The notes beneath the pieces are model-generated. The model did no database searches and was not told where the DNA came from. It saw only the letters and a program-made list of their open reading frames with translations. The translations under genes were made by a program, and so were the position numbers. Below are positions 61,777 to 64,000 of a stretch of 64,000 bases of DNA, piece after piece. Every line of letters starts with the position of its first letter. Position 1 is the stretch's first letter. The DNA comes from Rhodospirillales bacterium (lineage in GTDB: Bacteria > Pseudomonadota > Alphaproteobacteria > Rhodospirillales > Shumkoniaceae), in NCBI GenBank assembly GCA_018432935.1, contig JAHDSF010000006.1, positions 248,001 through 312,000 of the forward strand, given 5' to 3'.

Positions 61777-62877
61777 ATGCGCACATCGAGCACCATGTCC
61801 TTCTACATCGGAAGGCAGTTCCTGGGCAGCGTTCTGGTGATGCTGACGGTCTTTCTCGTCCTCATCTACCTGATTGATTCCATCGAGCTCCTGCGCCGCG
61901 CAGCGTCAAGACCGGACGTAACGTTCGGGACCGTGGCGAAGATGGCCTTCCTCAAACTGCCCCACATGAGCCAGGAGGTGCTTCCGTTCGGGGTCCTGTT
62001 CGGCGGCATGGCGGCGTTCTGGCGCCTGACCAGGAACCACGAGTTGGTGGTGACGCGGGCGGCGGGGATGTCCGCGTGGCAGTTCCTGTTGCCGGCGATC
62101 CTGCTCGCGGCGCTCCTCGGCGGCGTCAAGATCGCGGCTCTCAATCCGCTGGCTTCGGCGATGCTGGCGCGGTACCAGCGATTGGAGGCGGTTCACTTCA
62201 AGGGCCAGGACAGCGCGCTCTCGATCGCCGCCGGAGGGCTTTGGCTGCGTCAGGCGGGGCCGGAGGGCCAGTCGGTGATCCATGCCGACCGCGTGATCCA
62301 GCACCGCGCGGAAGTTGAGCTCTACGATGTGAACGTCTTCGTCTTCCGCGGTCAGGACGAGTTCGATTACCGACTCGATGCCGATTTCGCCCGCCTCGAA
62401 AACGGCTTCTGGCGACTTCAGCGGGTCCTGCGCTCCGCCCCCGAGCAGGTCTCCCGCGAGATCCCCGAGTTGCTGCTCAGCACCGACCTCACGCTGAACA
62501 AAATCCAGGAAAGCTTCTCGCCGCCGGAGACCCTGTCGTTCTGGGCCTTGCGCGGCTTCATCCAGACCCTCGAAAAGGCGGGATTCTCGGCGGTCCGCCA
62601 CCGCCTGCACTGGCACAGCCTGTTGGCGACGCCGCTTCTGATGGCTGCCATGGTGCTGATCGGCGCCACCTTCACGCTGCGCCACAACCGGCGGGGCAGT
62701 TCGATGGTCGTCATCGCCGGCGGGGTCGCCGCGGGGTTTTTGTTGTATTTCTTCTCCGACGTGGTGTACGCGCTTGGTCTTTCGGATAGTATCCCTGTGG
62801 TTCTGGCTGCATGGACACCTTCGGGAGTCTCGACGCTTCTTGGATCGGCGATGTTGTTCCATCTCGAGGACGGCTGA
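61777..62877 (+). CDS. lptG: LPS export permease LptG
   Basis: A 366-residue partner of LptF with the same layout: SFYIGRQFLGSVLVMLTVFL, VTFGTVAKMAFLKLPHMSQEVLPFGVLFG (coupling region) and a final three-helix bundle after the jellyroll domain (HSLLATPLLMAAMVLIGATFTL). AGGATGAG lies before the ATG at 61777. The last base is shared with the start of lptD (TGATG). Confidence 0.93.
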   Translation: MRTSSTMSFYIGRQFLGSVLVMLTVFLVLIYLIDSIELLRRAASRPDVTFGTVAKMAFLKLPHMSQEVLPFGVLFGGMAAFWRLTRNHELVVTRAAGMSAWQFLLPAILLAALLGGVKIAALNPLASAMLARYQRLEAVHFKGQDSALSIAAGGLWLRQAGPEGQSVIHADRVIQHRAEVELYDVNVFVFRGQDEFDYRLDADFARLENGFWRLQRVLRSAPEQVSREIPELLLSTDLTLNKIQESFSPPETLSFWALRGFIQTLEKAGFSAVRHRLHWHSLLATPLLMAAMVLIGATFTLRHNRRGSSMVVIAGGVAAGFLLYFFSDVVYALGLSDSIPVVLAAWTPSGVSTLLGSAMLFHLEDG

Positions 62878-64000
62878 TGCGTAGCGCGCGGTTCGCGTTT
62901 CTTCCGGTCGTCGCCTTGATTGCCGCCTGGTCGTGTCCGGCCCGGGCGCAACCGACTTCCCCCGAGGGAGCGGAGCCGGTCATCAACTTCAGCGCCGACC
63001 AGGTGCAGTACGACGACCAGCTCGGCATCGTCACCGCGTCCGGAAACGTCGAGGTGCAGTACGGCGACCGCTGGATGTTCGCGGACAGCATTTCCTACAA
63101 CCGCGGCCAGGACGTCGTCTCGGCGACCGGCAACGTCATTCTGTTGGAGCCGACCGGGGAAGTGACGTTCGCCGAATATGCCGAGGTCACCGGCGATCTC
63201 AAGAACGGTATCGCCCAGGACCTGCGGCTGATCCTCACCGACCGGTCGCGCATCGCCGCCAACGGGGCGCGCCTGACCGGGGGCACCGTGTCCGAGTTTG
63301 CCAAGGCGGTCTACTCGCCTTGCGAGACCTGCCGCGCCGATCCGGAGCGGCCGCCGTTGTGGCAGGTCAAGGCGGTCCGCGTCGTTCACGACAAGGAACG
63401 AAAGGAAATCGAGTACAAGGACGCATGGTTGGAGCTGGCCGGCATCCCCGTCGCCTACACGCCCTACCTTGCCCATCCCGACCCGACGGTCAAGCGGAGG
63501 ACGGGGGTGCTGGCGCCCTCGTTCGGCGCGTCTTCGTCGCTCGGCTACTTCCTTAGCGTGCCCTACTACATCGCCGTGGATCCGCAGACGGACGTCACGC
63601 TGACGCCGATGATCACGACCTCCGAAGGGCCGGTGCTTTCGGGCGAGCACCGCCAGCGCTTCATGCATGGACGCGTCCGGACGATGGCGAGCATCACCCG
63701 GGATTCGGAAGACGAGGTCCAGGGCCACATCGATTCGGAAGGGCGCTTCGATTTCACGCGGACGTGGCGGGGCGGGTTCGACGTCGAGCGGACGAGCGAC
63801 GACACCTACCTTCGCCGCTATCGCTTCGGCAACTCGAGCACGACCCTGACCAGCAGGGCGTTTGCCGAAGGGTTCAGGCGGCGCAGCTATGCCCGCATCG
63901 AGGGCCTTGCCTTCCAGAACCTGCGGGGCGACGTGGCTGACTCGGAGGAGACGCCCTTCGTGCTGCCGTGGGCCAGCTACAGCCATGTCGGCGAGCCCGG
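62877..64000 (+). CDS. lptD: LPS-assembly outer-membrane protein LptD (truncated by window edge)
   Basis: The first 374 codons of LptD, with the rest beyond the window. The signal peptide MRSARFAFLPVVALIAAWSC ends near PARA. The N-terminal beta-jellyroll (OstA domain: INFSADQVQYDDQLGIVTA, SASGNVEVQYGDR, SATGNVILLEPTGEV) receives LPS from the periplasmic bridge. KAVYSPCETCRADPERPPLWQV contributes the conserved cysteines, and the barrel begins after RRTGVLAPSFGAS. Order lptF-lptG-lptD is typical of alphaproteobacteria. Confidence 0.93.
   Translation, partial: MRSARFAFLPVVALIAAWSCPARAQPTSPEGAEPVINFSADQVQYDDQLGIVTASGNVEVQYGDRWMFADSISYNRGQDVVSATGNVILLEPTGEVTFAEYAEVTGDLKNGIAQDLRLILTDRSRIAANGARLTGGTVSEFAKAVYSPCETCRADPERPPLWQVKAVRVVHDKERKEIEYKDAWLELAGIPVAYTPYLAHPDPTVKRRTGVLAPSFGASSSLGYFLSVPYYIAVDPQTDVTLTPMITTSEGPVLSGEHRQRFMHGRVRTMASITRDSEDEVQGHIDSEGRFDFTRTWRGGFDVERTSDDTYLRRYRFGNSSTTLTSRAFAEGFRRRSYARIEGLAFQNLRGDVADSEETPFVLPWASYSHVGEP

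Noticed and set aside
1..64000. CRISPR arrays, prophage or integrative element boundaries
   Set aside because: No regularly spaced repeats, integrase, intact transposase or paired attachment sites were seen.

Overview
The window looks like a stretch of the chromosome of a GC-rich free-living alphaproteobacterium, most likely from the Rhodospirillales or a close relative. This rests on the uniformly high GC, the gene orders (serC-serA with a serC-type leader, a YfgM-like protein-bamB-der, radA-cvpA-purF, rpsF-rpsR-DUF2232-rplI, fabD-fabG-acpP-fabF-mltG, yicC-gmk, lptF-lptG-lptD) and three complete tripartite TRAP transporters. No rRNA, tRNA, phage, intact transposase or CRISPR array was seen. 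Genus-level placement is inference.

Layout: 1-221 (minus) is the clipped start of a probable glycosyltransferase. 450-4211 holds an SLC13/RCK-type transporter and an STT3-like GT-C membrane protein. 4283-7327 is TRAP system 1. 7363-10226 is the serC-serA serine operon with a promoter and leader hairpin. 10337-13741 (minus) is the YfgM-like/BamB/Der operon. 13847-16206 carries a thioredoxin-fold protein, a small Cys-rich lipoprotein, a Sel1-repeat protein and a MarC-family protein. 16348-18408 is an orphan sensor kinase. 18414-22986 (minus) is the radA-cvpA-purF-SDR operon with a small leading gene. 23099-24331 (minus) is cfa. 24591-26936 (minus) is the S6/S18/L9 ribosomal operon. 27147-31179 is a divergent NhaR-like regulator and P-type ATPase pair.

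31297-36511 is the fatty-acid synthesis cluster plus mltG and a HAD phosphatase, interrupted by an 87-bp REP-like inverted repeat between fabD and fabG. 36512-43870 is mostly housekeeping (SDR, yicC, gmk, map, YCII and VOC proteins, an alpha/beta hydrolase, DUF2277, a UvrD-like helicase). 43946-48116 holds a cupin gene with an FNR/FixK-type box, a GntR regulator and TRAP system 2. 48137-50724 is a divergent AmmeMemoRadiSam locus (radical SAM enzyme plus a fused MEMO-AMMECR1 protein). Then come a CysQ-like phosphatase and an atypical signal peptidase I. 52667-57869 is TRAP system 3 with an amidase and a divergent GntR regulator around a clear operator palindrome. 58018-58171 looks like an unassigned structured small RNA or leader upstream of a Sua5-type gene. 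The window ends in an FAD-linked oxidase and lptF-lptG-lptD, with lptD cut by the edge.

The points most worth following up are the AmmeMemoRadiSam locus, the candidate RNA at 58018-58171, the REP-like element in the fab operon, a TRAP binding protein that lacks the usual carboxylate-binding arginine, and a P-type ATPase with altered ion-site residues.
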